Shown: positions 12,762 to 13,704 of the stretch, in pieces
Layout: each line of letters starts with the position of its first letter
Numbering within the stretch: position 1 is the first letter of the stretch
NCBI GenBank assembly: GCA_015523575.1
Contig: WAJZ01000036.1
Span: 1 to 13,704, forward strand
Direction of reading: 5' to 3'
DNA: 13,704 bases
Origin: Candidatus Hestiella acidicharens
GTDB taxonomy: Archaea > Thermoproteota > Thermoprotei_A > Sulfolobales > Acidilobaceae
Notes under the pieces: generated by a model
Databases searched by the model: none
What the model saw: only the letters and a program-made list of their open reading frames with translations
Told to the model about the DNA's origin: nothing
Position numbers and translations under genes: made by a program

Positions 12762-13704
12762 TCACCTACCTAAAAAAGATATGATAAATGACATCGCTGA
12801 GTAGTTTAGCCCATTCATCAGCGGATTTATGTACAAGAAAAATACAAATCCAAAAACTGCAATTGCTAGCATGGAAAGTTTAAACCCATCAATCTTTTCA
12901 TGTTCCTTAACCTTACTCCTCATCTGCCCATAAAATACCCTACGCATCATTACAAAAGAATAGGCCGCAGTTATCGTTAGGGATACAATCAACAGGAACG
13001 TGAAGCCTATCAACCCACCTAGGCTACTTAGTGCGACTGACTTAACCACACCCATTACAATCAATATCTCACTCCACATGCCTATTGTTGGTGGTATACC
13101 GGATAGGTTCATAAAGCCGAACAGGGCTAAAGCTGCGGTAAACGGATACATTTTTGCCAGCCCCCCCATCTTCTTTATGTCCCTTAGGTTCCCAAGTTCT
13201 GTTATAAACACGCCTGAAACCATGAAAAGTATGGCTTTTCCTATTGCATGGGAGAGATATATTAGCATTGCGCCTGCAATACCATAGGAAGTCAGGGTCG
13301 ATAGGCCTAGGAGCATGTATCCCATTTGGCTTATACCAGAGTACGCAAGGAATCTTTTGAAATCAGCTTGGCGAACGGCAAGGAGGCCTCCATAAATGAG
13401 CGTAAGGAATGCTATGCCGAGCAATATAGGCCTCCAGCTAAGCATTATTGATGGAAAATACTGAAAGACAAACCTAGCTAGTGCATATCCTGCCAAGCCA
13501 GTTAGGTTAGAAGAGAGGAGGGCCGATATTGGCGTTGGAGATTCTGCATAGGTGTATGGAGCCCACATATGAACCCCAAATATTGCCATTTTTACAAAAA
13601 GCCCAATAGTCATCAAGAGGGCAATCGCAACAGCTGCCTCTCCAAGCTTTGCTTGCAGGGAGCCCACAGGCAACAGAACCCCATTGCTTAACGTCATATA
13701 ATTA
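12762..13704 (-). CDS. nuoM: NADH-quinone oxidoreductase subunit M-like (5' end outside window)
   Basis: The frame is open to the right edge; the ATG at 13697 is probably internal, since family members have about 480-510 residues and this holds roughly the last 313. The TM7 lysine is present (FVKMAIFGVHMWAP, residue 36 counted from that ATG), followed by AESPTPISALLSSN. At the position of the TM8 lysine, 31 residues later, there is Gly67 (SNLTGLAGYALARF). TM10 carries YLSHAIGKAILF, with a Lys not typical of bacterial NuoM but usual in NuoL and MrpD. The TM12 glutamate is kept (MWSEILIV). The stop overlaps the upstream-most possible nuoL start by GTGA. NuoM is chosen over MrpD from its partners L and N, but the assignment among antiporter paralogues is less certain than that of the family. 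Confidence 0.85.
   Translation of the reverse strand, partial: NYMTLSNGVLLPVGSLQAKLGEAAVAIALLMTIGLFVKMAIFGVHMWAPYTYAESPTPISALLSSNLTGLAGYALARFVFQYFPSIMLSWRPILLGIAFLTLIYGGLLAVRQADFKRFLAYSGISQMGYMLLGLSTLTSYGIAGAMLIYLSHAIGKAILFMVSGVFITELGNLRDIKKMGGLAKMYPFTAALALFGFMNLSGIPPTIGMWSEILIVMGVVKSVALSSLGGLIGFTFLLIVSLTITAAYSFVMMRRVFYGQMRSKVKEHEKIDGFKLSMLAIAVFGFVFFLYINPLMNGLNYSAMSFIISFLGR

Noticed and set aside
13000..13287. Plus-strand 95-aa frame opposite nuoM
   Set aside because: Antisense to conserved NuoM helices TM9-TM12; no independent support.

Overview
The window looks like part of a thermophilic crenarchaeal (Thermoproteota) chromosome, AT-rich and tightly packed. The evidence is archaeal-only families (UPF0200, UPF0201, aEF-1beta, a DUF1610-type zinc ribbon), two tRNA genes split by introns next to the anticodon, TTTAAA-like box A elements, GGTGAT Shine-Dalgarno sites, and frequent TTG or GTG starts. 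Genus and species cannot be fixed from sequence alone.

Layout. Positions 1-947 (+): the 3' part of a UPF0200 P-loop kinase-like gene, overlapped by a UPF0201 gene. Positions 963-5487 (-): a run of six same-strand genes read towards low coordinates: an unrecognised 138-aa protein, the archaeal NEMF/Rqc2 homologue, a four-cluster zinc-ribbon protein, elongation factor 1-beta, a DedA/VTT membrane protein and RNase Z. Most are involved in translation, ribosome quality control or tRNA maturation. Positions 5563-5667 (-): tRNA-Cys(GCA) with a 30-nt intron. Positions 5704-8731 (-): a three-gene ABC importer of the tungstate/molybdate type (binding protein, permease, ATPase), joined by 4-bp overlaps. 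Just upstream, at 8793-8960, is a 55-aa ribbon-helix-helix DNA-binding protein, with a possible 44-aa hydrophobic ORF overlapping its start. Positions 9114-9219 (+): tRNA-Met(CAT) with a 32-nt intron and a near-textbook bulge-helix-bulge. Positions 9247-13704 (-): the end of a complex I (Nuo/Fpo-like) operon in the order nuoM (5' end outside the window), nuoL, nuoN, closing at an AT-rich palindrome with a T-run.

How the genes work together. The three antiporter-like subunits would form the proton-pumping membrane arm of a respiratory complex I relative. The ABC importer would supply an oxyanion for metal-cofactor enzymes. The translation cluster couples elongation, rescue of stalled ribosomes and tRNA 3'-end processing.

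No mobile element, CRISPR array or obviously novel multi-gene system is visible. The points most worth a second look are loss of canonical charged residues in two complex I pump subunits (NuoM TM8 lysine, NuoN TM5 glutamate), the small RHH gene beside the importer, the unrecognised protein ahead of rqcH, and the irregular tRNA-Cys intron.
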